Positions 27,367-36,922 of a stretch of 43,777 bases of DNA are shown piece by piece. Every line of letters begins with the position of its first letter. The first letter of the stretch is position 1. The notes under the pieces are model-generated. The model was not told the DNA's origin. It saw only the letters and a program-made list of their open reading frames with translations, and did not search any database. Source of the DNA: Methanosarcinaceae archaeon (GTDB taxonomy: Archaea; Halobacteriota; Methanosarcinia; Methanosarcinales; Methanosarcinaceae); NCBI GenBank assembly GCA_023544565.1, contig JAMJFS010000002.1:1-43777 (forward strand). The letters are read 5' to 3'. The position numbers were made by a program, and so were the translations under genes.

Positions 27367-27915
27367 TCCCATGCTGTCAAGCTGCTGTCTTACGACCTCG
27401 ACTCCCTGGTCGCAATCACTCGGGGATTTGCCGCCTGTGACAACAAGTTTTCCTGAGCTGAAAATAAGCACGACCACCTTTGGTTCAGCGATACGGTAAA
27501 CAAGTCCCGGGAACTGTTCAGGCTCGTACTCGATATTCTCAAGACCAAGTCCTATTGCAATTGCATTAAGGTTCAATACTGCATGAAGATCTGCGGATGC
27601 TACGATGTTCTGTACTGTTATTTCAGGATCGTCAAGAGTCTCCTGGCCAATTCCATTGAGTTTCTTTCCCAGATTATCTATAACCGTATGTACGTCTGCA
27701 ACATTCTTTGCACCGGTACAGACCACTTTGCCGGATGTAAAAATAAGGAATGCTGCCTTTGGTTCAGTGACTCTGTATACAAGTCCGGGGAATTTCTGTT
27801 TGTTATATTCTGCGCCTTCAAATTCAGATTCGATCTTTATAAGATCAAACTCTTCTGCAAGTTTGGTAGACGCGACCACATTCTCGATCTTTATATTATA
27901 TTCTGCCATTGTCAT
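27358..27915 (-). CDS. tbp: TATA-box-binding protein
   Basis: This 185-residue general transcription factor binds the archaeal TATA box. It consists of two direct repeats of about 90 residues, each with [12 protein letters not shown]...[15 protein letters not shown] or [12 protein letters not shown]...[15 protein letters not shown]. The C-terminal tail is short and only mildly acidic. ATG 27915 has GAGG seven bases upstream; an internal ATG two codons later is possible. It is monocistronic, with a strong TATA box of its own. Assignment is certain. Confidence 0.98.
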   Translation of the reverse strand: MTMAEYNIKIENVVASTKLAEEFDLIKIESEFEGAEYNKQKFPGLVYRVTEPKAAFLIFTSGKVVCTGAKNVADVHTVIDNLGKKLNGIGQETLDDPEITVQNIVASADLHAVLNLNAIAIGLGLENIEYEPEQFPGLVYRIAEPKVVVLIFSSGKLVVTGGKSPSDCDQGVEVVRQQLDSMGLL

Positions 27916-27959
27916 TGTTAATCCTCAGTAATTAAATTAATGTGTTATATTAATGCTAT

Positions 27960-27998
27960 TTAAAGTAAAGGTTATATTCACAATTCCTTATATATACT
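27960..27998 (-). promoter_or_regulatory. tbp promoter
   Basis: On the minus strand GTATATATAAG (27987-27997) is a near-consensus archaeal TATA box. It predicts a transcription start near 27963 and a leader of about 48 nt containing the GAGG ribosome binding site. Confidence 0.5.
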
Positions 27999-28124
27999 TA
28001 TACCCACAATCTTATACATAAATTTAAAACATTCATTAAAAGCACATAATTTTGTAATATTGGTTCAGTATTTAAACATATATTTGTATTTATCAGATTA
28101 ATTTGGTTAATAGAGGGATGAATT

Positions 28125-29216
28125 TTGGAAAAAACTAATGTCGTAGTTTCTGATGACCGTATGCAACGTCTTGCGCCGGGCATTGTCTTCTTGATAGGAA
28201 TAATGAACATAATCTTATCTTCGGTTTTTGCCCAATCCGGATATAATTTTGCAATATTTACCGGCTTGATGATCTTAACTGGTGTATCAGTGCCTTTTAT
28301 CAGGATGCTAAATGTCCGCTCATACAAGGTTATAGCTTACATTTTTATTGGTTTTGCAGCATACTGGGTAGTAGGTACTGCTTACAATGATCCGGATATG
28401 TTCGGGCAATTCTTACCAGTAGTAATTTTCGCACTTGCAAATGCTATAGCAATATTAATTTCTATCGTGGACGGGCGTGATAGTGGCTATATCTACAGCA
28501 GTATGGGATTTACGGTTGTAATTTACAATATCTTAATCCAGGGGAATTTAGATTACGTTGGCGGGAAACCTGACATGTTGCTCCTTGTAGCCGTATTCTG
28601 GGCACTAATTCCAATGTTATGGTGTTATTCACTCTCCGAGATCACATCGAGATTGACATTCAATGCCAAGAAACGCTTTTTTTCAACAGTAGTAACCGGA
28701 ATATCTGTACTTCCAATATACATACTGCTTGGGCTTGTCATCATTACAAGTCAGGGTACACGTATATTTAATATTCCTTCTATATCATCAATTGGCCAGT
28801 TCTTTTCCTCAAATCCACAGATCATTGAGATACTCATTGGTGCAAGCTGGTTCTACATGCTCGCACATACGATTGCAGTATTAATTGCATTTTTCTCAAA
28901 TGAGTTGGTATTACATGCTTTCAAGATCAAGAAGGCGATCAATGACGAAGATGAGATCATCTATATTGTGGAGAAAAAATTAGTGGAACAAAAGATCGAG
29001 ACAGAAGATCCTTACAAGAACATAATCAAAGAGATGAAAACGTTTAAAAGGGAATTTGGTGCTGGCAAGATCAACCGCCTTGTAGCGACCCAGACGCTCG
29101 GAAAGATACGAAATGAGATGGATTTATTGGTTGCAAAATACGATCATGGTTCAAAAGAATCGGCAGAAAAACTGCTGATGGATATTGAAAAAGAGATTGA
29201 GTTTGCGTTCAGGTAG
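28125..29216 (+). CDS. Polytopic membrane protein, first gene of a MoxR/VWA operon
   Basis: This 363-residue protein has about eight hydrophobic segments between residues 15 and 265. A charged cytoplasmic tail (about 270-363) follows, rich in Glu and Lys and containing FGAGKINRLVATQTLGKIRNEMDLLV, a helical pattern. No family was recognised. The start is TTG 28125 with GAGGGA seven bases upstream. The stop is nine bases before the GTG of the MoxR-type ATPase, so the two should be co-transcribed. The tail is the natural docking site for the downstream AAA+/VWA pair; this is inference from gene order. Confidence 0.75.
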   Translation: MEKTNVVVSDDRMQRLAPGIVFLIGIMNIILSSVFAQSGYNFAIFTGLMILTGVSVPFIRMLNVRSYKVIAYIFIGFAAYWVVGTAYNDPDMFGQFLPVVIFALANAIAILISIVDGRDSGYIYSSMGFTVVIYNILIQGNLDYVGGKPDMLLLVAVFWALIPMLWCYSLSEITSRLTFNAKKRFFSTVVTGISVLPIYILLGLVIITSQGTRIFNIPSISSIGQFFSSNPQIIEILIGASWFYMLAHTIAVLIAFFSNELVLHAFKIKKAINDEDEIIYIVEKKLVEQKIETEDPYKNIIKEMKTFKREFGAGKINRLVATQTLGKIRNEMDLLVAKYDHGSKESAEKLLMDIEKEIEFAFR

Positions 29217-29225
29217 TGATAATAA

Positions 29226-30110
29226 GTGAAATTGACCACTGAAGATTATATCCACATACTTGAGACATGTGAGATAAAAGGACATGATGAGGCGATTCTC
29301 AGGATACTTCGTTACATCGAGCTTGGATATCCTGTAATGCTCTATGGTCCTCCCGGAAATGGTAAGACCACGATCGCTGAGCACATACTTTCCTATATAG
29401 GCGGAGATGAAGATGAGTCAAGTTTCCTGAAGATCGAAGCCACAGAAGGGATGAGCGAATACCAGGTCATAGGGGGTTTTCACCCTCTGGCAATGTCTGG
29501 CAATGCAGAACTTGCAAAGGAGTTCATGTACAAGGACGGGATTGTGACAAGGGCAATAGAATCAGGGAAGAACCTGCTGATCGATGAATTTACCCGCGCC
29601 CCAAGTTCGGCATATTCAGGATTATTCTTACTGCTTTCAAGAGATACGCTGCCTCTTGAGTATAAGGAGACCGTTATAAAAAAGCCAGAGGGCTGGGTAC
29701 TGATATCTACTGCTAATTTTGGTGATGAGGGTACATTCAAGTTGAGTAACGCACTCAAGCGACGTTTTGTTCCTATAAATGTCGGATATGTCTCAAGTGC
29801 AACTGAAAAAACGGTCATATCTAATATCACACCTGACCTTGACCCGGAAGTTGAGAATGCGATAATACTTTTTGCAAGCGCGACCCGTTCTCTGTGGAGA
29901 AGGGACCGCAGTATCCCGCAGGGACTTTCCACAGACGGGGTTATCAAGATGGCACGGTACTGTGAACTTGCCATGTCTCAGGGGTTTGATGCTAAAAGTG
30001 TATTTGTTGACGCGGCATTTCATCAGGGCACCATTATAGCTGACGAGACAGATCCGCATTCTGTCCAGCTTGTCCAGGAATTAGCACTAAAGATAGCAGA
30101 AGATATGTGA
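29226..30110 (+). CDS. MoxR-family AAA+ ATPase
   Basis: This 294-residue ATPase has Walker A GPPGNGKTTIAEHIL near residue 40 and the MoxR-typical ATEGMSEYQVIGGFHP. Walker B is LLIDEFTRAPSSAYSGLFLLL and sensor 1 is LISTANFGDEGT, with the arginine region SNALKRRFVPINV after it. The family pairs with VWA proteins to insert cofactors or remodel complexes (for example NirQ/CbbQ types). The start is GTG 29226. It is sandwiched between a membrane protein and a VWA-like gene, separated from the latter by one base. Confidence 0.93.
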   Translation: MKLTTEDYIHILETCEIKGHDEAILRILRYIELGYPVMLYGPPGNGKTTIAEHILSYIGGDEDESSFLKIEATEGMSEYQVIGGFHPLAMSGNAELAKEFMYKDGIVTRAIESGKNLLIDEFTRAPSSAYSGLFLLLSRDTLPLEYKETVIKKPEGWVLISTANFGDEGTFKLSNALKRRFVPINVGYVSSATEKTVISNITPDLDPEVENAIILFASATRSLWRRDRSIPQGLSTDGVIKMARYCELAMSQGFDAKSVFVDAAFHQGTIIADETDPHSVQLVQELALKIAEDM

Positions 30111-30111
30111 T

Positions 30112-31047
30112 ATGTCAGATATTATTGCTTCTCTTGATGGACTTGCGTCCATGTGTCATGAATATCCTTCCGATCCGCACAACACAGAACTTTATGGCAG
30201 GATCGTGTCGATGTGCAGTGAGCTGGCGTATCAATATCTCAGGACAGATTACTATATACCCCCAACAGTTGGTCGTATGGTATATCGCAAGTATGGCGAT
30301 GGAGGAAATATCCATATCAACAGGACGGTGCAGGAGATATGCAGCAAAGGGCGTAGTATGGATGCCATTGTATCGAGGCAACGTGTCAAAGATGTCAGGC
30401 TGAATAATTTTGCATTTGTGATAGATAGAAGCGATGTAATTACTGCAAAGGGTATGAGTCGCAAGATCGGTACAAATATTGGCATATCAAATAACCCAGA
30501 GATACTGGAAAAGATTGCTGCGATATCCATTCTGGAAAGTATCAAAAAGACAGCTGATGTTATTGATGTACTTACGTATGGCAATGATGTTAAAGGTCCT
30601 TTCAATGAACAGCAGTACACATACAGGGAGATGTTACTGGACGTGGGAAAAGGGGCAAATCGTCTTGATCTTGCACTTGCAAGACTTTTGCAGTTGCAAT
30701 GGGATAGGCGCCCGGGTGTAAAACATCTTATCATATTGACAAGCGGAATGCCCGAAACAGGGCGCATGGACCTGCTTGATGACATCGAAGTTCAGGAATC
30801 CGTGTTGCAATATCTGAATCACATGCAAAAACGAGGAGTACGAATACTCTATCTTCCCGTGATAGTGGACGAGACTTTCGCAAATAAGCGTGTAGGTTCG
30901 CACAGTCCCCGAAGTTTTGCGCAAAAAATAGCACGTATTGGGATTCCTACCGCAGAGTTGGGGGATTTGCAAACACTTCCTGATATACTCAGGGATGGAT
31001 TCAAGCAGATGCTCTCATGCAGGATGCATGTGGCATTGTTTGAGTAA
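30112..31047 (+). CDS. VWA-like partner of the MoxR ATPase
   Basis: This 311-residue protein follows the MoxR gene with a one-base gap. The region from about residue 100 (NFAFVIDRSDVITAKGMSRK) to the end resembles a von Willebrand A domain, with a strand LIILTSGMPETGRMDLLDDIEV and ILYLPVIVDETFAN in the expected order. The metal site is altered: D-R-S-D-V stands where D-x-S-x-S is canonical. Metal-dependent ligand binding may therefore differ. The N-terminal 95 residues are helical and unassigned. The pairing with MoxR is the main support for its role. Confidence 0.78.
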   Translation: MSDIIASLDGLASMCHEYPSDPHNTELYGRIVSMCSELAYQYLRTDYYIPPTVGRMVYRKYGDGGNIHINRTVQEICSKGRSMDAIVSRQRVKDVRLNNFAFVIDRSDVITAKGMSRKIGTNIGISNNPEILEKIAAISILESIKKTADVIDVLTYGNDVKGPFNEQQYTYREMLLDVGKGANRLDLALARLLQLQWDRRPGVKHLIILTSGMPETGRMDLLDDIEVQESVLQYLNHMQKRGVRILYLPVIVDETFANKRVGSHSPRSFAQKIARIGIPTAELGDLQTLPDILRDGFKQMLSCRMHVALFE

Positions 31048-31113
31048 GTGTTGTATTAGTATTACAAATAAAAACTACGAATAAAAGTAGATCTTGCTAT
31101 TTAAAAATTATAA

Positions 31114-31155
31114 TGGGTTTAACTGACAAGATGGGTATATTGTCAGTTAAACCCA
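31114..31155. terminator. Perfect 16-bp hairpin between convergent genes
   Basis: TGGGTTTAACTGACAA at 31114-31129 and its exact complement at 31140-31155 enclose a 10-nt loop. It lies between the VWA-like gene (plus) and scpB (minus). A bidirectional terminator or mRNA 3'-end stabiliser is likely, although the flanking T-runs are short. The length of the perfect stem is unusual for this window. Confidence 0.5.
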
Positions 31156-31295
31156 ATAACTGCTCGTTTTAAATTGTAGTACAAAAGTACATCAGTTATA
31201 CTGGTGCACAATAATACATATTTTTAACCTAAAGTATATATATATTTTATTTTACACTTCGTTCGTATATAACGAATAACATCCGTACGATAAAA

Positions 31296-32399
31296 TCAAT
31301 TTTCGAGAGTCTTCAACCCATCGATGATCGCATCATATTTCTTGCATACCCTCTCGATCAGGTCACTGTCAAGGTTCTTATGTGTCGGAACAAGAATCTC
31401 CGCATCTTTCCCAACTTCAACACCCAAACTCGATGTTTCGTAATCAGGTGCTATCAGCACGCCGTTTGCAGACACACCGATACGTAAGTCATTGATGATC
31501 CTTGCGATCATATCGGTTGCAGGCTGAACCCGCTTGCTTATGGAAAGTGCCTTTGATGCATACCTTTCCTTTAATTCTTCCAGACGTTCGATACAATCCT
31601 GCGCTTTAATTTTATCGTATACGCCTTCGAGAGCCCTGATCGAATCGATCAGATCATCGAATGTCGTAGAACCGACCTCTATTATCTCACCATCATAATA
31701 CTTGCTAACACGCTCTGCGTATCCTTTGGAAATAATCATCTTGTGCACATCTGCAAGTTCATCGATCTCTTCTTCTGTCGGGTCATAGGCTTTGATGACC
31801 TTGTACTCATCGATCCCGCACATATCCATCAGGGATTCATACATAGGGGTAACTGCCACAACCTTCCTGCCAAGCCATTGATCAAGTCCACTCTGTCCGC
31901 TTTGATCACGCGAAAGTTCAAGGATCTTTTTCTTTATAGATTCAGGGTCATTGGACTCAAGTTCGAAATAATCGGCAAACATCGGTGTTGTCTGAAGTAA
32001 TTTTGTCCTGCCATGCGCAATAGCCGTGATGAACCCGCGTTCCTTCAACTCCCGTATATGTTCGTATGCCGCATTGCCGCGCATATCGATCAGATCGGAT
32101 TGTATCACAGGTTGGTGGTATGCGATCATCGAAAGTGTCCGCAGCATCGGGGCACCTACTTCTTTTGGTGCGAGCGGGCGCACAAGGTCTGTATATTTCG
32201 GTTTGACCTGCATCACGTACCTGTCACCAAGATCGATGATCTCAAGTCCGCACTCGCGTTCTTTATACTCCTCAATAAGCAATTGAACTATAGGATCTAC
32301 CTTTTTTTTTGGTTTATCGATGATCTTTGCAAGTGTCTGGATATCCAATGCCCTGCCTGCAGCAAAAAATGAAGCTTCGATGGTTTCTTTATCGCTCAT
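31296..32399 (-). CDS. scpB: Condensin subunit ScpB with long C-terminal extension
   Basis: Residues 1 to about 170 are the tandem winged-helix ScpB core, with LRTLSMIAYHQPVIQSDLIDMRGNAAYEHIRELKERGFI as the recognisable second domain. ScpB dimers bind ScpA to regulate the SMC ring. The protein runs on for another 195 residues, with charged helices and a strand-rich end (ANGVLIAPDYETSSLGVEVGKDAEILVPTHKN). Ordinary ScpB is about 180-220 residues. Its ATG follows the scpA stop with no gap (TAA-ATG). The order smc-scpA-scpB makes the assignment firm; the extension is unexplained. Confidence 0.92.
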   Translation of the reverse strand: MSDKETIEASFFAAGRALDIQTLAKIIDKPKKKVDPIVQLLIEEYKERECGLEIIDLGDRYVMQVKPKYTDLVRPLAPKEVGAPMLRTLSMIAYHQPVIQSDLIDMRGNAAYEHIRELKERGFITAIAHGRTKLLQTTPMFADYFELESNDPESIKKKILELSRDQSGQSGLDQWLGRKVVAVTPMYESLMDMCGIDEYKVIKAYDPTEEEIDELADVHKMIISKGYAERVSKYYDGEIIEVGSTTFDDLIDSIRALEGVYDKIKAQDCIERLEELKERYASKALSISKRVQPATDMIARIINDLRIGVSANGVLIAPDYETSSLGVEVGKDAEILVPTHKNLDSDLIERVCKKYDAIIDGLKTLEN

Positions 32400-33257
32400 T
32401 TATGTATTACCTATATCAACATCATCAAACGTACTGCCGCCTGGGTGGATGTACAGTTCCCCAAACAACTCTTTTTGAGTAAGCATTATCTTTTTATCCG
32501 TGGCAAGGAACAGGAGTGAGATATAGTTCATCACATTTTCCGATCTGTCTCCGTTCATAAGTTCTGAAAAAGGAACACATGTCCTATCCTTGAATGCATC
32601 AAGAAGTTGGTCCCCCAGAAGCATAACTCGCTCTATGATATTTTCCTCATGCGCGATACCCAAGACCTCGTCGGTTGTAGCGGCATCCATTTCTATTATC
32701 TTGCGGATACGCACTCTTTCCTTACGCTTGAATTCTACATTCTCCGCTCTTTTGAGTTCATTGATAAGTTCCTGCAAAGTAACAGGTCTAGTCGCAATAC
32801 GCCTTATAGGAAATTTTGGGACAGGATAATCTTCCACATCATAGAAATCCATCCCATCATCGAATCCGAAATCATTCTCATCCTCTTCTTCCACAACAAT
32901 ACCTGTAGATTTCATGCGAAGTAGTATCGCTGCATACAGAAGTGTCCTGCCGGATATCCGCAGGTCCATGATCTTCATATCTTCGATCTGTGCAAGGAAT
33001 TTGTCTGTAATATCTACAATATCGATATCCCATGGATTAATATCATCATTTTTCACAAGGTTTAGCAAGATCTCTACCGGTTCATTGAGAACATCATCGG
33101 AAAGATCAAGATGCGATCCATCAACTCCGAGTGAGCGCAGGGTTTCGATAAAATCGGGATCAAGTGCATTTGCAGATGGCATTGGGATTATATTTCCAAA
33201 TATGTCATGTGATGTCTGGCTTATTTTCATAACTTCCATACTTTCGATCATTTCCAT
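32400..33257 (-). CDS. scpA: Condensin kleisin subunit ScpA
   Basis: This 285-residue kleisin bridges the SMC head domains. VEILLNLVKNDDINPWDIDIVDITDKFLAQIEDM is the conserved N-terminal block that binds the SMC neck. The acidic middle (VVEEEDENDFGFDDGMDFYDVEDY) is a flexible linker. The C-terminal winged helix (VPFSELM...ISLLFLATDKKIMLTQKELFGELYI) binds the cap of the other head. ATG 33257 is chosen because GAGGGCGG lies eight bases upstream; TTG 33287 is less likely. It starts 60 nt after smc and abuts scpB. Confidence 0.94.
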   Translation of the reverse strand: MEMIESMEVMKISQTSHDIFGNIIPMPSANALDPDFIETLRSLGVDGSHLDLSDDVLNEPVEILLNLVKNDDINPWDIDIVDITDKFLAQIEDMKIMDLRISGRTLLYAAILLRMKSTGIVVEEEDENDFGFDDGMDFYDVEDYPVPKFPIRRIATRPVTLQELINELKRAENVEFKRKERVRIRKIIEMDAATTDEVLGIAHEENIIERVMLLGDQLLDAFKDRTCVPFSELMNGDRSENVMNYISLLFLATDKKIMLTQKELFGELYIHPGGSTFDDVDIGNT

Positions 33258-33317
33258 ATTTTTACCGCCCTCATTCTTTAACTTCAATCTTTAATTAATC
33301 TTCAACCTAAACATTGC

Positions 33318-36300
33318 TCAATACAGTTTCACACCTGTTATACTTGTGATATTATTCTCCTGCATTGCGACCCCTATTGTTCGCTCCGCAGCTTCGATCA
33401 TTGGTTTTCGGAGGGATACGACAATGAACTGCGCGTTCTCCTTTGACGACTTCACACGCTTTGCCACCCTTTCGGCATTCGAACCGTCAAGGAACATATC
33501 TATCTCATCAAATGCATAGAATGGTGCAGGTCTATACTGCTGGATCGCAAACACGAACGCAAGCGCTGTCAAACTCTTCTCCCCTCCGGACATTGCTTCG
33601 AGACGTTGCAGTGTTTTATCCTTTGGTTGTGCTTTCAGTGTCATACCGCCTGCGAATGGATCATCATAATCATCCAGTACAAGTGTGCCTGTGCCATCTG
33701 ATAGTTCATTAAAAATGACCTTGAAGTGCTCGTTGATACCATCAAAAGATTCCATGAATACATCTTTTTTGAGTTTTTCATATTGCTCGATACGCTCAAG
33801 TATCTGCTTTCGTTCACTTACAAGGGTATCCCGCTTTGACGTGAGATCGTTAAGTCTGATCTCAACCTCATCATATTCATCGATCGCACGCATATTGACA
33901 GGTTCCAGACGTTCCATAGCGCGTTCAATGGATTCTATCCTTGTACGCACAGTTTCATAGTTAGGTACCTCTTCACTTTCCTTAATGCCGCGCCTTTCAA
34001 GTTCCTCTGTAAGTTCCGTGATCTGTTCCAGCAGTGCGCCATGTGTCGCATCAAGTACGATCAGATGCCTGCTTGCGTCATCGAATTTCAATTTAATGGA
34101 ATCAAACAGTGCCTTGGTAGCACCATGTTCAGCCTGCTTGCGAATACGCTCCTGTTGAAGTTCCTTGAGCTCTTCTGCAAGTTCCTGCTCACGTTCCTGT
34201 TTCTTGATAAGCGATTCTTCAAGTTGTGCGATATTTTCTTTAAGGGAAGCAACCCTCCCCCTATGTGTGGATTTCTTTTCATCCATTTCCTTGATAAGTT
34301 CACGGTTTTCTTCCAACCGTTTAGTTGCATATTCATGATCAAGGTTCAATGAATTGATCTGGGATTCAATATCTCGCACACGCCCGTCAAGGTGTCTGAT
34401 CTCCTCATCAATGGTCTCGGCCTGTGCATTGAGTTCAGGCACTTTGGAATCTGCCAATTTCTCATCAAGCACGGCGATCTTTTCATTAAGCGTCTTGCTA
34501 ATCTCGTCCTTTTCATCCTTCTGGATAACAACCAGGTCCATCTCCTCACGAAGTTTGATCCGCGATTTCTCGATCTCGGCACGTTCAGCATTCTTTGCAT
34601 CCACAAGTTTGGCAAGCCTTTCTCCGCGCCCCTTGATCTCATCAACTTGCATTTCTTTTTTGGATATGTTCTTCTCACACTCGGCGATCTCCCGATTGAT
34701 CTCAGAGATGTGTCCCTCAACACCATCCAGTTTTTTAATTGCAGAACTGCGCCTCGAATCAAATTCTGTCACAAGTTCTGCGATCTTTGTAAGTTTATCT
34801 TTCTCTGCTGCAGCAAATGAAAGGGTTGAACGCCCTTTTGATCCACCTGTCATAGCACCGCTTTTTTCGACAACATCCCCGTCAAGCGTGACCATCCGAA
34901 TGCCACCCATTAGTTTTCTTGCATTGGTCAGATTGTCAATGATCAGGGTATCCCTGAACACATACCAAAACGCTGCCTCAAAACGAAGGTCAAAATCAAT
35001 AAGATCGATCGCATACCCGATCACTCCTTCCCTGCTTGACAGGTCTTTGTAAGGTCTGCGTGAGTCCATTTTGTTTAGTGGTAAGAATGTGGCACTGCCT
35101 CCACGTTGCTGTTTCAGGAATGTGATGGCACGTGATGCATCTTCATCAGTCTCAACAACAAGTGCCTGCATTCTCCCGCCTGCCGCAATTCCAAGTGCAG
35201 TCGCATATTTTTCGTCAACACTGCCAAGTTCTGCGATAGTACCATAGATGCCTGGCAGACCATGTCTCTTTTTCTCGTTAAGGGCCATTTCCACAGCCCT
35301 TGAATAACCGCTATTGTCCTCAGTTGCACGCACTCGGGCATCCAGAACGGCATATTCTTGCTGGTATTTGCGAAGTGACATCTCAAGGTCTTGTATAACG
35401 CTTTTGATCTGGGAGCGGTTGCTTTCCAGGTCATCGATATCCTTTGTAAGTGAATTGATATTCTCGGTCAGTTTTTCAATATCATATTCTGCAGATTTTG
35501 TATCGCTATCGGAAGACTCTACATTTCCTTTTGCGTCCTCTATCTCATTTTCAATATCCCTGATCTCAGCCGATTTGCGCCTTAGCGAATCAAGCAGCCG
35601 GTCTTCCTGACGCATCAGTTCGTTCTTATTATTCTTAGTAGTCTCAAGTTCAGTTCTGAGTGTGGTGAGTTCGTCACGTGTCTGTGCGAATTTCTCATCC
35701 ACATCAGCGATCTTGCTCTGCAATATCATACGCTGGGTCTTGCGGTCACTGATCTCGACAAGAATACCGTCCTTGCGCAGTTTTTCCTCATTGATCTTTG
35801 TATCAAGTCCTTCGGTCTTGCTCTTGATCTCATCGATCTCAACGAATGCCTTTCTCCGTCTTGCATCAACATCCTCGATCTCATTATCTGCAAGCTCGAT
35901 ACTGTCAACGCATCTTGAGATATTTCCCTTGATCCCCTCAATATCTTTCTTGGTCTGGATCTGCTCATCCTCGCCCATCTTCTGTATATTAGATGTGAGT
36001 TTTTCAAGTTCTGATTCAAGTTCATCCAATTTTTCGCGTTTTTCATCCATTGAACCGGAAAGACTGGCATGTATCTCTTTTTTTGAATCAATTTCATTGC
36101 TTACAGATTCAAGTTCGATCTTTGCATCCTTGAGTTTTGCAAGGATCACAAAACCCTCGAACTTCATCTTTTCTTCTTTCAGTGACTGGTACTTGAGAGC
36201 CTGATTTCGTTCAAGTTTAAGTTTTTCGAGTTGTAAACCAACTTCTTCGATTATGATATCAACCCTTTCGACGCGCTCAAGGACAATGTCAAGTTCATTC

Positions 36301-36839
36301 ACTGCCCGGTCTCTTTTATTATCAAACTCGGCAACACCTGCGATCTCATCAATTATCTTGCGTCGCTCACCGGATGTCATGGTGAAGATACGTGTGACAT
36401 CACCCTGCATTACTACATTGTAACCTTCAGGGGTGACACGTGCTTTTGCAAGGTATGTGTGAACATCTGTCAGGCTCACTGCCTTGCCGTTGAAGTAAAA
36501 ATAACTGTAATATCCTGAATCTGTTCGCTTGATCTTGCGGCTGATCGTGATCTCATTGCTATCGATCGGCATTTCGCGGTCAGTATTGTCAAACTTTATG
36601 GTAACCTGTGCAAAATCAGGTTTTTTCGCCTTATCTCCGTTATATATCAGGTCTGTAAGTTTTTCAGCCCGCATTGTTCTTGAACTGGAAAGTCCGAGCG
36701 CAAAGAGAATACCATCTATAATATTGGATTTCCCACTTCCGTTTGGACCGGATATTGTGGTAAAATCATCAAAAAAAGGTATTTTTACCTTTTTTCCAAA
36801 TGACTTAAAATTTACAAACTCAATTTCCTTGATATACAC
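33318..36839 (-). CDS. smc: Chromosome partition/condensin ATPase SMC
   Basis: This 1173-residue SMC organises the chromosome. The head N-terminus has Walker A GPNGSGKSNIIDGILFALG (31-49). Two long coiled-coil arms surround a hinge at about 510-680 (GLPGIYGTIAELGSVDEKYATALGIAAGGRMQALVV). The C-terminal head has the signature MSGGEKSLTALAF near 1080 and Walker B FYAFDEIDMFLD. The start is GTG 36839, preceded by AGAGGT. It leads the smc-scpA-scpB operon, and a palindromic AT repeat overlaps its promoter region. Confidence 0.98.
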   Translation of the reverse strand: MYIKEIEFVNFKSFGKKVKIPFFDDFTTISGPNGSGKSNIIDGILFALGLSSSRTMRAEKLTDLIYNGDKAKKPDFAQVTIKFDNTDREMPIDSNEITISRKIKRTDSGYYSYFYFNGKAVSLTDVHTYLAKARVTPEGYNVVMQGDVTRIFTMTSGERRKIIDEIAGVAEFDNKRDRAVNELDIVLERVERVDIIIEEVGLQLEKLKLERNQALKYQSLKEEKMKFEGFVILAKLKDAKIELESVSNEIDSKKEIHASLSGSMDEKREKLDELESELEKLTSNIQKMGEDEQIQTKKDIEGIKGNISRCVDSIELADNEIEDVDARRRKAFVEIDEIKSKTEGLDTKINEEKLRKDGILVEISDRKTQRMILQSKIADVDEKFAQTRDELTTLRTELETTKNNKNELMRQEDRLLDSLRRKSAEIRDIENEIEDAKGNVESSDSDTKSAEYDIEKLTENINSLTKDIDDLESNRSQIKSVIQDLEMSLRKYQQEYAVLDARVRATEDNSGYSRAVEMALNEKKRHGLPGIYGTIAELGSVDEKYATALGIAAGGRMQALVVETDEDASRAITFLKQQRGGSATFLPLNKMDSRRPYKDLSSREGVIGYAIDLIDFDLRFEAAFWYVFRDTLIIDNLTNARKLMGGIRMVTLDGDVVEKSGAMTGGSKGRSTLSFAAAEKDKLTKIAELVTEFDSRRSSAIKKLDGVEGHISEINREIAECEKNISKKEMQVDEIKGRGERLAKLVDAKNAERAEIEKSRIKLREEMDLVVIQKDEKDEISKTLNEKIAVLDEKLADSKVPELNAQAETIDEEIRHLDGRVRDIESQINSLNLDHEYATKRLEENRELIKEMDEKKSTHRGRVASLKENIAQLEESLIKKQEREQELAEELKELQQERIRKQAEHGATKALFDSIKLKFDDASRHLIVLDATHGALLEQITELTEELERRGIKESEEVPNYETVRTRIESIERAMERLEPVNMRAIDEYDEVEIRLNDLTSKRDTLVSERKQILERIEQYEKLKKDVFMESFDGINEHFKVIFNELSDGTGTLVLDDYDDPFAGGMTLKAQPKDKTLQRLEAMSGGEKSLTALAFVFAIQQYRPAPFYAFDEIDMFLDGSNAERVAKRVKSSKENAQFIVVSLRKPMIEAAERTIGVAMQENNITSITGVKLY

Positions 36840-36861
36840 GAGAGACCTCTGTTCTAAATAG

Positions 36862-36922
36862 TATATATTTTATAAATATATAATACGAGTTAATTCGACC
36901 TTAGGGAAAAATACTCTCGTTA
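36862..36922. repeat. Dispersed AT-palindrome/CGAG repeat upstream of smc
   Basis: A 21-bp perfect palindrome (TATATATTT, 3 nt, AAATATATA; 36862-36882) is followed by ATACGAGTTAATTCGACC and GGGAAAAATACTCTCG. It matches the copies at 17553 and 25514 in layout. It lies 23 bases upstream of the smc start, so it may contain the smc TATA box. Confidence 0.65.

Noticed and set aside
34354-35052. 232-residue plus-strand open frame
   Set aside because: It is the complement of smc coiled-coil codons; Ser-rich composition is typical of such shadows.
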